Source of the DNA: Gulosibacter sediminis
GTDB taxonomy: Bacteria; Actinomycetota; Actinomycetes; Actinomycetales; Microbacteriaceae
NCBI RefSeq assembly: GCF_023370115.1
Contig: NZ_CP097160.1
Location: 1,612,001-1,676,000, forward strand
Direction: 5' to 3'
Length of the DNA stretch: 64,000 nucleotides
Shown here: positions 18,917 through 27,092 of the stretch, in pieces
Numbering within the stretch: position 1 is the first letter of the stretch
Layout of the letters: each line of letters begins with the position of its first letter
The notes under the pieces: generated by a model
Databases searched by the model: none
What the model saw: only the letters and a program-made list of their open reading frames with translations
What the model was told of the DNA's origin: nothing
Translations under genes and position numbers: made by a program

Positions 18917-20872
18917 ATGACGCACCCCACGACCGACGTCCCCGACGACGACTCGAACTCAACCACGCCGAGCTTTTCCGAGCTTGGCCTGAGCGCCCCG
19001 GTGCTCGAGGCGGTCACTGAGATCGGCTACGAGACCCCGAGCCCGATCCAGGCCGCGACCATCCCGACGTTGCTCGAGGGCCGCGACGTCGTGGGCCTCG
19101 CCCAGACCGGAACGGGTAAGACCGCCGCGTTCGCACTGCCCGTGCTCTCGCGCATCGAGGGCGGCGCGCAGAAGCCGCAGGCGCTCGTGCTCTCCCCCAC
19201 CCGCGAGCTCGCGCTGCAGGTGGCCGAGGCATTCGAGAGCTACGCGTCGAAGCTCCCCGAGGTGCGCATGGTGCCGATCTACGGTGGCGCCGCCTACGGT
19301 TCGCAGCTCAACTCGCTGCGCCGCGGCGTTGACGTCGTCGTCGGCACCCCGGGCCGCATCATGGACCACCTCAAGCGCGGCAGCCTCGACCTCAGCGAGA
19401 TCAAGTTCCTCGTGCTCGACGAGGCCGACGAGATGCTGAAGATGGGCTTCGCGGAAGACGTCGAGACGATCCTCGCCGACACGCCCAAGGAGAAGCAGGT
19501 CGCCCTGTTCTCGGCGACCATGCCGCCGCAGATTCGCCGGATCTCGCAGCAGTACCTCAACGACGCCGCCGAGATCACGGTGAAGTCGCAGACCGCGACC
19601 GCGAAGAACATCTCGCAGCGCTACCTCGTCGTGCCCTTCCACCAGAAGGTTGACGCGCTCACGCGCATCCTCGAGGTCGAGGAGTACGACGGCCTCATCA
19701 TCTTCGTGCGCACGAAGAGCGAAACCGAGCAGCTCGCCGACAAGCTCCGCGCCCGAGGCCTCTCGGCCAGCGCCATCAACGGCGACATCGCGCAGAACCA
19801 GCGCGAGCGTCTCGTGAGCGACCTCAAGGCCGGCAAGCTCGACATCCTCATCGCCACCGACGTCGCCGCCCGCGGCCTCGACGTCGAGCGCATCACACAC
19901 GTCGTGAACTTCGACATTCCCACCGACCCCGAGTCGTACGTGCACCGCATCGGCCGCACCGGCCGCGCGGGCCGCACCGGCGCCGCGATCAGCTTCGTCA
20001 CCCCGCGCGAGCGTCGCCTGCTCAACCACATCGAGCGCATCACGCGCCAGCCGATGGAGCAGATGCGCCTGCCCTCGGTCGCCGACGTCAACGAGACCCG
20101 CCTGAGCCGCTTCGACGAGGCCATCACTTCGGCACTCGAGGAGACCTCACGCATCGAGGCCTTCCGCGACATCATCGACCACTACGTGCGTCACCACGAC
20201 GTGCCGGAGTCGGACGTCGCAGCCGCACTCGCCGTCGTTGCCCAGGGCGACGACCCGCTGCTGCTCGACCCCGACAATGACCCGATGGCAAACCAGCCCG
20301 ACTTCTCGCGCGACCGCCGCGACAACGGCCGCGACAATCGTGACGGCGGCCGCCGCGAACGCCGCGCGTCGAACGGCAACCTGCAGGCCTACCGCATCGA
20401 GGTCGGCAAGCGCAATCGCGTTGAGCCCCGCCAGATCGTCGGCGCGCTCGCGAACGAGGGCGGCATCGGCCGCGACGACATCGGCGCGATCAACATCTAC
20501 CCGGCGTTCACCATCGTCGAGCTGCCGCGCGACCTCTCGCGCGACGACCTGAACCGCCTCGGCGGCATCCGCGTCGCCGGTCAGAACATCGACATTCGCC
20601 CCGACAACGGCCCAGCAAAGCGTCGTCGTGACGACGACCGCGGCGGTCGCGGTGGTTACGGTGGCGGGGGCCGCGGTGGCTACCGTGGCAACCGCGACGG
20701 CGATGACCGCGGTGGCTACCGTGGCGACCGCGACGGCGATGACCGCGGCTGGTACCGCGGCGGTCGTGGTGGCGGCTACAACGGCAACGGCCGCGGTGGC
20801 GGCTACCGTGACCGCGACGACCGTGGCGGCTACGGCGACCGCAACCAGAAGCGCGGCGGCAAGCGCTACTAG
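18917..20872 (+). CDS. deaD: DEAD-box RNA helicase (DeaD/CsdA type) with RGG tail
   Basis: 651 residues. The Q motif FSELGLSAPVLEAVTEIGYETP, AQTGTGKT near 60, PTRELALQ, LDEADEML near 165, FSATMP near 195 and HRIGRTGRAGRTG near 345 form a complete DEAD-box core. A DbpA-type RNA-binding domain lies at about 490-570 (VGKRNRVEPRQIVGAL, INIYPAFTIVELP). The last 75 residues are Gly/Arg/Tyr-rich and contain a 36-bp tandem duplication at DNA level. It acts in RNA remodelling, ribosome assembly and cold adaptation. The start at 18917 follows AAGGAAGG; an upstream in-frame extension is non-conserved leader. Confidence 0.95.
   Translation: MTHPTTDVPDDDSNSTTPSFSELGLSAPVLEAVTEIGYETPSPIQAATIPTLLEGRDVVGLAQTGTGKTAAFALPVLSRIEGGAQKPQALVLSPTRELALQVAEAFESYASKLPEVRMVPIYGGAAYGSQLNSLRRGVDVVVGTPGRIMDHLKRGSLDLSEIKFLVLDEADEMLKMGFAEDVETILADTPKEKQVALFSATMPPQIRRISQQYLNDAAEITVKSQTATAKNISQRYLVVPFHQKVDALTRILEVEEYDGLIIFVRTKSETEQLADKLRARGLSASAINGDIAQNQRERLVSDLKAGKLDILIATDVAARGLDVERITHVVNFDIPTDPESYVHRIGRTGRAGRTGAAISFVTPRERRLLNHIERITRQPMEQMRLPSVADVNETRLSRFDEAITSALEETSRIEAFRDIIDHYVRHHDVPESDVAAALAVVAQGDDPLLLDPDNDPMANQPDFSRDRRDNGRDNRDGGRRERRASNGNLQAYRIEVGKRNRVEPRQIVGALANEGGIGRDDIGAINIYPAFTIVELPRDLSRDDLNRLGGIRVAGQNIDIRPDNGPAKRRRDDDRGGRGGYGGGGRGGYRGNRDGDDRGGYRGDRDGDDRGWYRGGRGGGYNGNGRGGGYRDRDDRGGYGDRNQKRGGKRY
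20675..20746 (+). repeat. 36-bp tandem duplication inside deaD
   Basis: Two 36-base units (20675-20710, 20711-20746) differ at one base and encode GGYRG(N/D)RDGDDR twice. The duplication extends the RGG tail without changing frame. Confidence 0.85.
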
Positions 20873-20883
20873 CCCGCGGGCTA
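20870..20883. terminator. Palindrome joining two convergent stop codons
   Basis: TAGCCCGCGGGCTA is a perfect 14-base palindrome; its ends are the TAG of deaD and, on the other strand, the TAG of the next gene. There is no T-run, so a terminator role is possible but not proven. Confidence 0.4.
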
Positions 20884-22029
20884 CTCCCGCACTGGCGGCG
20901 GGGCATCCTCTTCGGAGGGCGCCCCGCCGCTTGGCGTTTCCGTGGCCGCCACGACCGCCGGTCGCGCGACGAGCCGCTGCCCGGCCGCGAGCAGCCCGAC
21001 ATGCGCCGCGACCTGCTCGAGCGGCCCGCGCCGCGCGTAGCGCAGCCAGATCGGACACACGACGAGCATGGTGACGACGGTGATTCCCCAGACGGCGTTG
21101 CTGTATGGCAGCTCGCCGCCCGGCCAGATGAGCGCAAGCGCGATGAGGTGGCCGGTGTAGGTTGTGAGCGGCATCGCGCCGACGGCCGAGAGCGGCCGCA
21201 GCACGGTCGCGGCGGCGCGCGGAATCAGCAGGCAGAAGCCGAGCAGCGCGAACGCGAACGCGCCCGAACCGACGAGTTCGAGGGTGCCGCCGCCGTGCGG
21301 CGTGATATCGGCGAGCGCGCGCAGCATCGTCGCGGTCGTGCCGCCGGTCGTGAGCTCGACGTCCTCGATCACCGGCGTCAGGAGCATCCCGAGCCCCTGG
21401 CTGAGCAGCCAGACGCCGAAGCCGAACACGAGCATTGTGATGGCGTTGAGCGTCTTCGTGAAGTTGACTCGCCCGAGCGCGAGGCCGAGCAGCAGCAACG
21501 GGAACCAGGTGGTGAGCGGATACATGCCGCCGAAGAGCATGTCGAACCCGGGCGCGTAGATGAGGTAGCCGAGGCTGTAGATCGTCGAGACCGCGGCCGG
21601 CCCGACCACGCCGATGCCGACCGCGAGCGCGACGAGCGCGGCTGGGCGCATCCGCAGCATGGGCAGCACGAGCAGGTAGAGCAGACCGTAGAAGGTGAGG
21701 ATGATCGCCACCGACGTGCCGAGCAGCTCGAGCAGCAGGCCGATCGCGAAGATCACGCCGCCGCGGCCGAGCAGGCCCAGCCGGAGCGTCGGCAGCTCGT
21801 GCGGCTGCGGGATGCGCGGGCCGCCGGTCATGATCGCGATCGACACCCCGGCGAGCAGGCCGAAGAGGATCGACGAGTTGCCGTGGATGATGCCGTCCCA
21901 GGTGCTCGGGTCGGTGAGCACGAACGCTGGCGCGTTACCGAGGTGCGCGCCGACCATCCCGAAGATCGCGAACGCGCGAGCGTAGTCGAGGCCGAGGATG
22001 CGCGTGGGTGCCGGGGCGGCTGCGGTCAT
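20881..22029 (-). CDS. Heparan-alpha-glucosaminide N-acetyltransferase-like / DUF1624 membrane protein
   Basis: 382 residues with about nine to ten membrane segments. The N-terminus RILGLDYARAFAIFGMVGAHL is the signature of the DUF1624/DUF418 acyltransferase-like membrane family, which may move acyl groups across the membrane. LPTTYTGHLIALALIWP-like sequence (MPLTTYTGHLIALAL, about 290-304) is the second conserved block. The C-terminal 45 residues are a Pro/Glu-rich cytosolic tail. The ATG lies 6 bases after a TAGTAT box with no ribosome site, so it is probably leaderless. Substrate unknown. Confidence 0.8.
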   Translation of the reverse strand: MTAAAPAPTRILGLDYARAFAIFGMVGAHLGNAPAFVLTDPSTWDGIIHGNSSILFGLLAGVSIAIMTGGPRIPQPHELPTLRLGLLGRGGVIFAIGLLLELLGTSVAIILTFYGLLYLLVLPMLRMRPAALVALAVGIGVVGPAAVSTIYSLGYLIYAPGFDMLFGGMYPLTTWFPLLLLGLALGRVNFTKTLNAITMLVFGFGVWLLSQGLGMLLTPVIEDVELTTGGTTATMLRALADITPHGGGTLELVGSGAFAFALLGFCLLIPRAAATVLRPLSAVGAMPLTTYTGHLIALALIWPGGELPYSNAVWGITVVTMLVVCPIWLRYARRGPLEQVAAHVGLLAAGQRLVARPAVVAATETPSGGAPSEEDAPPPVRE

Positions 22030-22035
22030 GCTCCG

Positions 22036-22041
22036 ATACTA
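22036..22041 (-). promoter_or_regulatory. -10 box for leaderless transcript
   Basis: TAGTAT on the minus strand, 6 bases before the ATG at 22029. Confidence 0.45.
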
Positions 22042-22554
22042 CGGGCGCGCGAACTCGGCGTCGTAGCGCTCGTTGAGTTCCTGCCAGCCGTAGCGGAACG
22101 CTGCCTCACCAACGATGCGGGGCTGCTGTTCGCCTTGGAGCAGGGCGGCGAGCACGCCAAAGCAGACCTGCCAGCCCGCGGCGTACATCGGCGCGGCGTC
22201 GATGTCGTGGAGCACCATCGCGCAGTCGATGCGGTCGCCCGTGATGGTCCAGGTGATGAGGTCGTCGCCCCAGCGGTGCGACACTTCCTTGCCGGGGTCG
22301 ACGGCGAGCACCTCGACCGAGAACGGGGCGTCCTCGGGATTCTCGCGGGCCTCGGCCGGGCCGACCGAGGTGAGGGGCCGGTCGGGCACGTTCGGTGACC
22401 AGCTCGCGAGCAACTCGGGCTCGGTGACGTACCCCCACACCGTCTGCGGGTCAGCGCCGTCGGTCATGAAGTTCATGCGCAGTTGTGGCGGCTCGACGTC
22501 CCTGTCGATGCGCGCGGCAATGTTCAACGCGAGAATGCGTTCGCGGATATCCAT
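22039..22554 (-). CDS. SRPBCC/START-like domain protein
   Basis: 171 residues. DPQTVWGYVTEPELLASWSP (about 35-54) is the typical opening of polyketide-cyclase/AHSA1-like helix-grip proteins; VSHRWGDDLITWTI and a long C-terminal amphipathic helix (AAGWQVCFGVLAALLQGE) complete the fold. Such proteins bind hydrophobic ligands; some are toxin-like or chaperone-associated. The ATG at 22554 is chosen as the first in a frame of matching length; the ribosome site is weak. It ends 9 bases before the start of the opposing membrane-protein gene's promoter region. Confidence 0.75.
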   Translation of the reverse strand: MDIRERILALNIAARIDRDVEPPQLRMNFMTDGADPQTVWGYVTEPELLASWSPNVPDRPLTSVGPAEARENPEDAPFSVEVLAVDPGKEVSHRWGDDLITWTITGDRIDCAMVLHDIDAAPMYAAGWQVCFGVLAALLQGEQQPRIVGEAAFRYGWQELNERYDAEFARP

Positions 22555-22612
22555 GGCGCAACCCTGCCGGAGGGAGCTGGATATCGCGCGAACGCATCCG
22601 GGTGTCGCGAAA

Positions 22613-22933
22613 CTAGTCGATCTGCAGCTCGCCCATCGCATCCCAGTCGTCGCCGTCGATCGTGCGGCTGATGATCTGCGGCGTCGACGCGAGCAGCGGG
22701 CGCATCGTCTCGAGGCCCTTCGCGAAGTGCTCCGAGCCGACGTGGGCCGCACCCGCGTCGTCGTCGAAGGCTTCCACGAGCACGAACTCGTTCTCGCGCT
22801 CGATCGAGCGGCTCCACTCGAACCACTTGTTACCCGGCTCGGCGCGCGTCGCCTCGGTGAATTCGCGCGTGCGCTCGATAAACGTGTCGGCGTACTCGGG
22901 CAGCACGTCGTACTTGACCACGATGAAAATCAT
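22613..22933 (-). CDS. Putative quinol monooxygenase (ABM domain)
   Basis: 106-residue antibiotic-biosynthesis-monooxygenase-type ferredoxin fold, dimeric in relatives. MIFIVVKYDVLPEYADTFIE and EPGNKWFEWSRSIE and EFVLVEAFDDDAGAAHVGSE are family blocks, including the conserved His in HVGSEHF. AGGAG stands five bases before the ATG. Members oxidise quinols without cofactor or act in stress response; the substrate is unknown. It lies 58 bases upstream of the SRPBCC gene on the same strand. Confidence 0.85.
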   Translation of the reverse strand: MIFIVVKYDVLPEYADTFIERTREFTEATRAEPGNKWFEWSRSIERENEFVLVEAFDDDAGAAHVGSEHFAKGLETMRPLLASTPQIISRTIDGDDWDAMGELQID

Positions 22934-23062
22934 GTTGCTCCTGTTCTTGGGTGGGTCTCTAGCCTGCCGCGTGGAAACTCGCTCTGCCTGAATGCGCCAC
23001 AACCTGCGATACTTGCGATACCACTTTTCAAAGTTGCGATTCCAACTACCTGAGGAGGGCGC

Positions 23063-23899
23063 ATGCCACTCATCGATCTCACCACCGTTGCCGCTGCGAG
23101 CCGCGAGGCAGGGAAAGGCCTCGGTGCCTTCAACGTCGTGCAGCTCGAGACCGCGCAGGTGCTCGTCGACGCCGCCGCCGCGGCCGCTCGCCCCGTCGTG
23201 CTGCAGGTCAGCCAGAACGCGGTGAAATACCACGGCGGCCACCTCGCCCCCATCGGCCGCGCGACGATCGAGGTTGCGAAGGCCGCAGAGATCGAGGCCA
23301 TCGTGCACCTCGATCACGCCGACGACGTCGAGCTGATTCGCGAGGCCGTCGACCTCGGCTTCACTTCGGTCATGTACGACGGCTCGCACCTGCCGTTCGA
23401 GCAGAACCTCGCCACGACCATCGAGGTCGTCGAGTTCTGCCACGCCGCGGGCGTCACCGTCGAGGCCGAACTCGGCGAGGTTGGTGGCAAGGATGGCGTG
23501 CACGCGCCGGGCGTACGTACCGACCCCGACGACGCGGCCGACTTCGTCGCGAAGACCGGCGTCGACTTGCTCGCCGTCGCGGTGGGCTCGTCGCACGCGA
23601 TGACCGAGCGCAGCGCCGACCTCGACCTCGAGCTCATCGAGCGCATGGCCGCGACGGTGCCGGTGCCGCTCGTGCTCCACGGCTCCTCGGGGGTCTCGGA
23701 TGCGGGCATGGTCGCGGCGATCCGCGCGGGCATGACGAAGATCAATGTCTCGACGCACCTCAACGTGCAGTTCACCGCGGCCGTGCGCGAGTACCTCACC
23801 GCGAATCCCGACGCCGTCGACCCGCGCAAATACGTTGCCGCGGGCAACCAGGTCGTGCGCGCCGAGGTCGAGCGCCTGCTCGGCCTCTACGCCGCGTAG
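23063..23899 (+). CDS. Class II fructose-bisphosphate/tagatose-type aldolase
   Basis: 278-residue zinc-dependent aldolase. IVHLDHADD (about 78-86, zinc His), TSVMYDGSHLPFEQN (about 98-112), VEAELGEVGGKDG (about 135-147), VAVGSSHAM (about 173-181), PLVLHGSSGVSD (about 206-217) and MTKINVSTHLN (about 227-237) give all catalytic and phosphate-binding segments. The gene is shorter than glycolytic Fba (about 340 residues), closer to the GatY/KbaY subgroup that cleaves tagatose-1,6-bisphosphate or related ketose phosphates. TGAGGAGGG precedes the ATG. It stands alone. Confidence 0.92.
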   Translation: MPLIDLTTVAAASREAGKGLGAFNVVQLETAQVLVDAAAAAARPVVLQVSQNAVKYHGGHLAPIGRATIEVAKAAEIEAIVHLDHADDVELIREAVDLGFTSVMYDGSHLPFEQNLATTIEVVEFCHAAGVTVEAELGEVGGKDGVHAPGVRTDPDDAADFVAKTGVDLLAVAVGSSHAMTERSADLDLELIERMAATVPVPLVLHGSSGVSDAGMVAAIRAGMTKINVSTHLNVQFTAAVREYLTANPDAVDPRKYVAAGNQVVRAEVERLLGLYAA

Positions 23900-23904
23900 G
23901 CTCC

Positions 23905-23935
23905 GGGCGCGGGCGTGCCGGGCGCGCCCGCGCTC
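23905..23935. terminator. GC-rich hairpin between convergent aldolase and MazF-like genes
   Basis: Arms GGGCGCGGGCG and CGCCCGCGCTC pair at 10 of 11 positions plus one G-T, with a nine-base loop. There is no T-run; it probably serves both converging genes. Confidence 0.5.
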
Positions 23936-23945
23936 GCACCTCGGC

Positions 23946-24566
23946 CTAGAACAGTTCGGCGTACTCGGCCGAAAGCTCGGCGATGGCACGGTCGAACGAG
24001 CCGCGCGGCATGACGGCGCCCTCGCGGCGCATCCCGTCGTCGGTGACGCGCAGCAGGCGCGCGGGGTTCATGAAGCTCTCGCGCCCGCTCGAATCCCAGT
24101 CGCCGGCGCCGACCGACACGTAGCCGTTGTGCTGCTTTGTCGAGAGGTAGCAGCCCAGCACCGAGTTCGCGTCGATGCGCGCAAGGATGAGCACGGGGCG
24201 GTCCTTGCCGCGGCCGTCGTTCTCGACGTAGGGCACCCACGTCCACACGACCTCGCCCGGGTCGGGCGTGCCGTCGCGGTCGGGGGCATAGCTCGTCTGG
24301 ATGCCGCGCACCTCGTTCGCGCGGATCTCCCGGGTGCGGCCCGGGCCGTACTGGCCGGGGCTCGACTCGTCGTCGGAGCCGCGTTGTTCGCCGCCGCGGC
24401 TCGAACTCGGCTTGGGCGACGAGGCCTGCTGAGTACCCGCACTCGTGGTGCGGCGCTTCGACTTCGCGGGCGACGAGGTGCGCTCCTGCGTCGAAGTCGA
24501 TGAGACCGCCTTCACGACGGTGTCGACGACCATGCGGCCGATGCGTCCCCAGTTAATGCTCGCCAC
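23946..24566 (-). CDS. PemK/MazF-family protein with long basic N-terminal region
   Basis: 206 residues. Residues about 1-95 form a membrane- or nucleic-acid-interacting-looking, Ser/Lys/Arg-rich low-complexity stretch after MASINWGRIGRMV. The C-terminal half has the PemK barrel: GEVVWTWVPYVENDGRGKDRP, then RPVLILARI and GCYLSTK, with the conserved Arg of the RPVL motif. MazF-type toxins are mRNA endonucleases, but this actinobacterial subgroup lacks an adjacent antitoxin and its activity is unproven. The GTG at 24566 follows GAAGGA. It lies 36 bases after the ArsR gene, possibly co-transcribed. Confidence 0.8.
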   Translation of the reverse strand: MASINWGRIGRMVVDTVVKAVSSTSTQERTSSPAKSKRRTTSAGTQQASSPKPSSSRGGEQRGSDDESSPGQYGPGRTREIRANEVRGIQTSYAPDRDGTPDPGEVVWTWVPYVENDGRGKDRPVLILARIDANSVLGCYLSTKQHNGYVSVGAGDWDSSGRESFMNPARLLRVTDDGMRREGAVMPRGSFDRAIAELSAEYAELF

Positions 24567-24602
24567 GGTGGTCCTTCGGATTGAGCCGGTTTCTTGCGGC
24601 AC

Positions 24603-24911
24603 CTACCCTACGGCGTCACCGGCACCATCCTCGGCAACGTGCTCGAGCGCATCCTCAATCAAATGCACGACGTGCGAGTCGGCGACCTCGTAATACATCT
24701 CGCGCCCGTGCCGTACGGCCTTGACGAGCTCGGCCTCGCGGAGCATCCGCAGGTGCTGCGAGACGAGCGGCTGCGACATGCCAGTCGCCTCGACGAGCGC
24801 CGATACCGTGGCGGGATCGCGCCGGATCTCGCGCATGAGCCGCAGCCGGGAGGTGCTCCCCAGCACCTTGAAGAGCTGGGCTGCGTGTTCGACGGCAAGA
24901 TCCGGATCCAT
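24603..24911 (-). CDS. ArsR-family winged-helix regulator
   Basis: 102 residues. LFKVLGSTSRLRLMREIRRD, then VSALVEATGMSQPLVSQHLRML (recognition helix about 38-60) and HGREMYYEVADSHVVHLIEDA form a complete ArsR/SmtB fold. The metal-site cysteines of ArsR (ELCVCDL) are absent; DSHVVHLIEDALEH in the last helix may be an SmtB-type alpha-5 metal site (Asp-x-His-x2-His) as in zinc or nickel sensors, which is my inference. Start ATG 24911 with a GATACT box 6 bases upstream; GTG one codon earlier is an alternative. Confidence 0.88.
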   Translation of the reverse strand: MDPDLAVEHAAQLFKVLGSTSRLRLMREIRRDPATVSALVEATGMSQPLVSQHLRMLREAELVKAVRHGREMYYEVADSHVVHLIEDALEHVAEDGAGDAVG

Positions 24912-24917
24912 CACCCA

Positions 24918-24923
24918 AGTATC
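24918..24923 (-). promoter_or_regulatory. -10 box for leaderless ArsR transcript
   Basis: GATACT on the minus strand ends 6 bases before the ATG at 24911; no ribosome site is seen. Confidence 0.4.
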
Positions 24924-24950
24924 GTCGCCCGCGAGGCGTCTGTCGAAACG

Positions 24951-25928
24951 CTACGGGCGGCCGCCCCCGCCACCGCCGCCACCCGCGGTCGGTTGGGTCG
25001 TCGTGTCGACGCGCACGACGAGGGATGCGGTGTAACCGTCGGTCTCGTTGCCCGCGACCGTGGCGAGCTGGAGCGCGCCCCCGTCTTCGCCGAAGACGTT
25101 GTCGCTGTCGAGCGTGATCTGCGCGAGGTTGTTCGCCGACCCCGTGTACGTGCTGCTCTCGTAGACCGGGTCGACCATCGACTGCGGCAGGGCCATCTGC
25201 GACGTCGCGATCGCGTTCGTCGAGTCGCTGATCTGCGAGACGTCGGGGTACACCTCAAAGTGGATGTGCGGCCAACGGCCCGAATAGCAGCCCGGCACGA
25301 TCGATTTGAACGTGACCTGCCCGTTCGCATCGGCGACCTGCACGCCGCGCAACCACGACTCATCCTCGACGCCGCTCGAGTAGAGCGAGTATTCGCCGAG
25401 GGCGTTGCAGTGCCAGGCGTAGACGGCGACGCCCTCAAACGCGCGGTCGCCATTCGCCATGTCGGTGATGCGCAACGTGAAGTCGAGCGGCACGCCGTCG
25501 ACCGGGTCGTCGGCACCGATGCTTGAGCGAATGTCGCTGCGCACGATGCCCGACTCCTCAAGCACATCGGGGCCGTTTGACCCATCACCCGGGTAGGGGC
25601 CAGCGGTCTCGTCGGGAATCTCTCCCGCTGGCAACGCTTCGGTCGCGGTCGCCGAGGCACTCGCGGAAGCGGTGGCGGACGCACTTGCGGAGGCGCTCGA
25701 GGTGGCGCTCTGGGTTGCCGTCGTGCCGGTCGCGCCAGCGGTGCACGCGGCGAGGAAGGTTCCGACAGCACCGACGCCGAGTACTCCGAGCACGCCACGG
25801 CGCGTCAGCAGCGTCGTGATGTCGAAGGAGGCGCCCTGGTCGACGACCTCCTCGTCGGGGCGGTCGAGCTTGCGGCCCTGGTACTTCGGGCCTTCGGGTG
25901 TCTCGTCGGGATCGGGGAATCCGGTCAT
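24951..25928 (-). CDS. Intradiol-dioxygenase-like lipoprotein (Tat-type signal)
   Basis: 325 residues. After a 36-residue cytosolic leader comes twin-arginine RR at 43-44, a hydrophobic stretch and lipobox LAAC (Cys62), then an Ala/Ser/Thr linker. The catalytic-like domain (about 105-290) has VAVYAWHCNALGEYSLY and GCYSGRWPHIHFEV, which offer the two Tyr and two His that bind Fe(III) in protocatechuate/catechol dioxygenases. The Gly-rich tail ends in GGGGGGGGRP. Related secreted proteins are common in Actinobacteria; the real substrate is unknown. It precedes ArsR and the PemK-like gene on the same strand with a 36-base gap. Confidence 0.87.
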   Translation of the reverse strand: MTGFPDPDETPEGPKYQGRKLDRPDEEVVDQGASFDITTLLTRRGVLGVLGVGAVGTFLAACTAGATGTTATQSATSSASASASATASASASATATEALPAGEIPDETAGPYPGDGSNGPDVLEESGIVRSDIRSSIGADDPVDGVPLDFTLRITDMANGDRAFEGVAVYAWHCNALGEYSLYSSGVEDESWLRGVQVADANGQVTFKSIVPGCYSGRWPHIHFEVYPDVSQISDSTNAIATSQMALPQSMVDPVYESSTYTGSANNLAQITLDSDNVFGEDGGALQLATVAGNETDGYTASLVVRVDTTTQPTAGGGGGGGGRP

Positions 25929-26032
25929 GGTGGCGTCCTCTCGTCGGTTGCGATGACCTCATCATTCGCGCCCCGGTTTGCCGACAATTAAGCGCCCCTT
26001 ATGTGTCGGCTATGCGCCGCCACGCGGGGCCG

Positions 26033-26038
26033 TAGACT
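26033..26038 (+). promoter_or_regulatory. -10 box for leaderless transcript
   Basis: TAGACT, 7 bases before the ATG at 26046. Confidence 0.45.
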
Positions 26039-26045
26039 CCGAGTC

Positions 26046-26471
26046 ATGGCGAGCGAGATCAAGACGAAGCCGACCGACGTTGACCCGCGCGACTTCATCG
26101 CGGCGCTGCCCACGCCGCGCCGCCGAGATGAGGGCGCGACGCTGCTCGAGCTGTTCGAGGCCGTCACTGGCGAGCCCGCCGTGATGTGGGGCCCGTCGAT
26201 GGTGGGCTTTGGCGAGACCGACTACACGAACACGATGGGCACGAACTCGTGGTTCAAGGTCGGCTTCAGCCCGCGCAAGGCGAAGCTCACGTTCTACGGA
26301 CTGCAGGGCTACACGCATCAACCCGAGGCCCTCGAGCGGCTCGGCAAGCACACCCTCGGCGCTGGCTGTGTCTATGCCAACTCGCTCAAAGACCTCGACC
26401 TCGACGTGCTGCGCGAGCTCGTCGCCCTCGGCTGGGCCGCCCAGGCCGAGGGCGACGGCGCGGCGAGCTAG
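26046..26471 (+). CDS. DUF1801 family protein
   Basis: 141 residues matching the DUF1801 fold: FIAALPTPRRRDEGATLLELF (about 16-36), EPAVMWGPSMVGFG (about 43-56), WFKVGFSPRKAKLTFYGLQG and LGKHTLGAGCVYANSLKDLD. Function unknown; some relatives bind iron or act in stress response. The TAG stop overlaps the TAG of the opposing pseudogene in the tetranucleotide CTAG. It is probably a leaderless gene. Confidence 0.85.
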   Translation: MASEIKTKPTDVDPRDFIAALPTPRRRDEGATLLELFEAVTGEPAVMWGPSMVGFGETDYTNTMGTNSWFKVGFSPRKAKLTFYGLQGYTHQPEALERLGKHTLGAGCVYANSLKDLDLDVLRELVALGWAAQAEGDGAAS

Positions 26472-27030
26472 GTCGTTTCGCGCAAATAAGTTTCGAACGA
26501 GCCTGGCGGCGTGCCGGTGATCGCCTCGACGTCGCCGCTCACCTCGGCCATGACGTTGCTCGCAATCGCCGTGTACGTCGACACCCATGCGTCGACCTGC
26601 CACTCGGGTGCACCATACGCCGCGCGCGACGACGGCTACCCAGCCGTCTCCTGCCGGTCCACGAATGACGCCGTCCTCGCCGAAGAACGGTTCTATCACG
26701 TCTTGGTAGAAGCTATCGCGCAGCATCGTCCACGCCATACCCGAGGCCCTGAGGTACTCCTCGGTGACGTAGTGGTCGCGCGCGAGAGTGAAGGTCGCGT
26801 CGGGCGCGGCCGCCGCGAACGATGTGTAGACGACGTGGTTGACCCCGGCTTCGGCGGCGGCATTGATGAACGCGCGGTGTTGGTTGAGCCGATCGGCGCT
26901 CTCGGAGGCCGACACCATGAACAAGGTCTGCACCCCGTGGAGGGCGCGGATGGACGCCTCGCGGTCGGAATACGAGAACAGCTCGACGGCGGCGCAACGG
27001 CCACCGCGCATCCTCGTTGGGTCGCACCCA
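26468..27030 (-). pseudogene. Broken NmrA-family NAD(P)-binding oxidoreductase
   Basis: Readable core: VQTLFMVSASESADRLNQHR, NHVVYTSFAAAAPDATFTLA, GMAWTMLRDSFYQD and GVIRGPAGDGWVAVVAR, typical of the atypical SDR/NmrA family. Two parts are lost. The N-terminal beta strand with the GxxGxxG dinucleotide loop is missing upstream of ELFSYSDRE. After VAVVAR the frame shifts and about 90 residues are deleted; the C-terminal piece YGAPEWQVDAWVSTYTAIAS, ending FETYLRETT, continues in another frame to the TAG at 26468. The gene therefore cannot make a working enzyme. Confidence 0.82.
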
Positions 27031-27039
27031 TGAACGCGG

Positions 27040-27071
27040 ACGCGCCCGGGCGAGTATTCGCTCGGGCGCGT
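27040..27071. terminator. Strong hairpin downstream of osmoprotectant operon
   Basis: Arms ACGCGCCCGGGCG and CGCTCGGGCGCGT pair over 13 bases (one G-T) around a six-base loop, 22 bases past the binding-protein stop. No T-run follows on the minus strand. Confidence 0.6.
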
Positions 27072-27092
27072 TCGAAGCTGCGTTAGATCGAG

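Noticed and set aside
21001-22398. 465-codon plus-strand frame
   Set aside because: Antisense of the membrane acyltransferase-like and SRPBCC genes; composition is typical of shadow frames.
22613-23989. 458-codon minus-strand frame ending in the quinol monooxygenase
   Set aside because: Only the last 106 codons, with a ribosome site at their ATG, are the gene; the rest is antisense of the aldolase.
23946-24566. Complete type II toxin-antitoxin locus
   Set aside because: The upstream neighbour is an ArsR regulator rather than an antitoxin, and the toxin domain sits behind a long extra N-terminal region.
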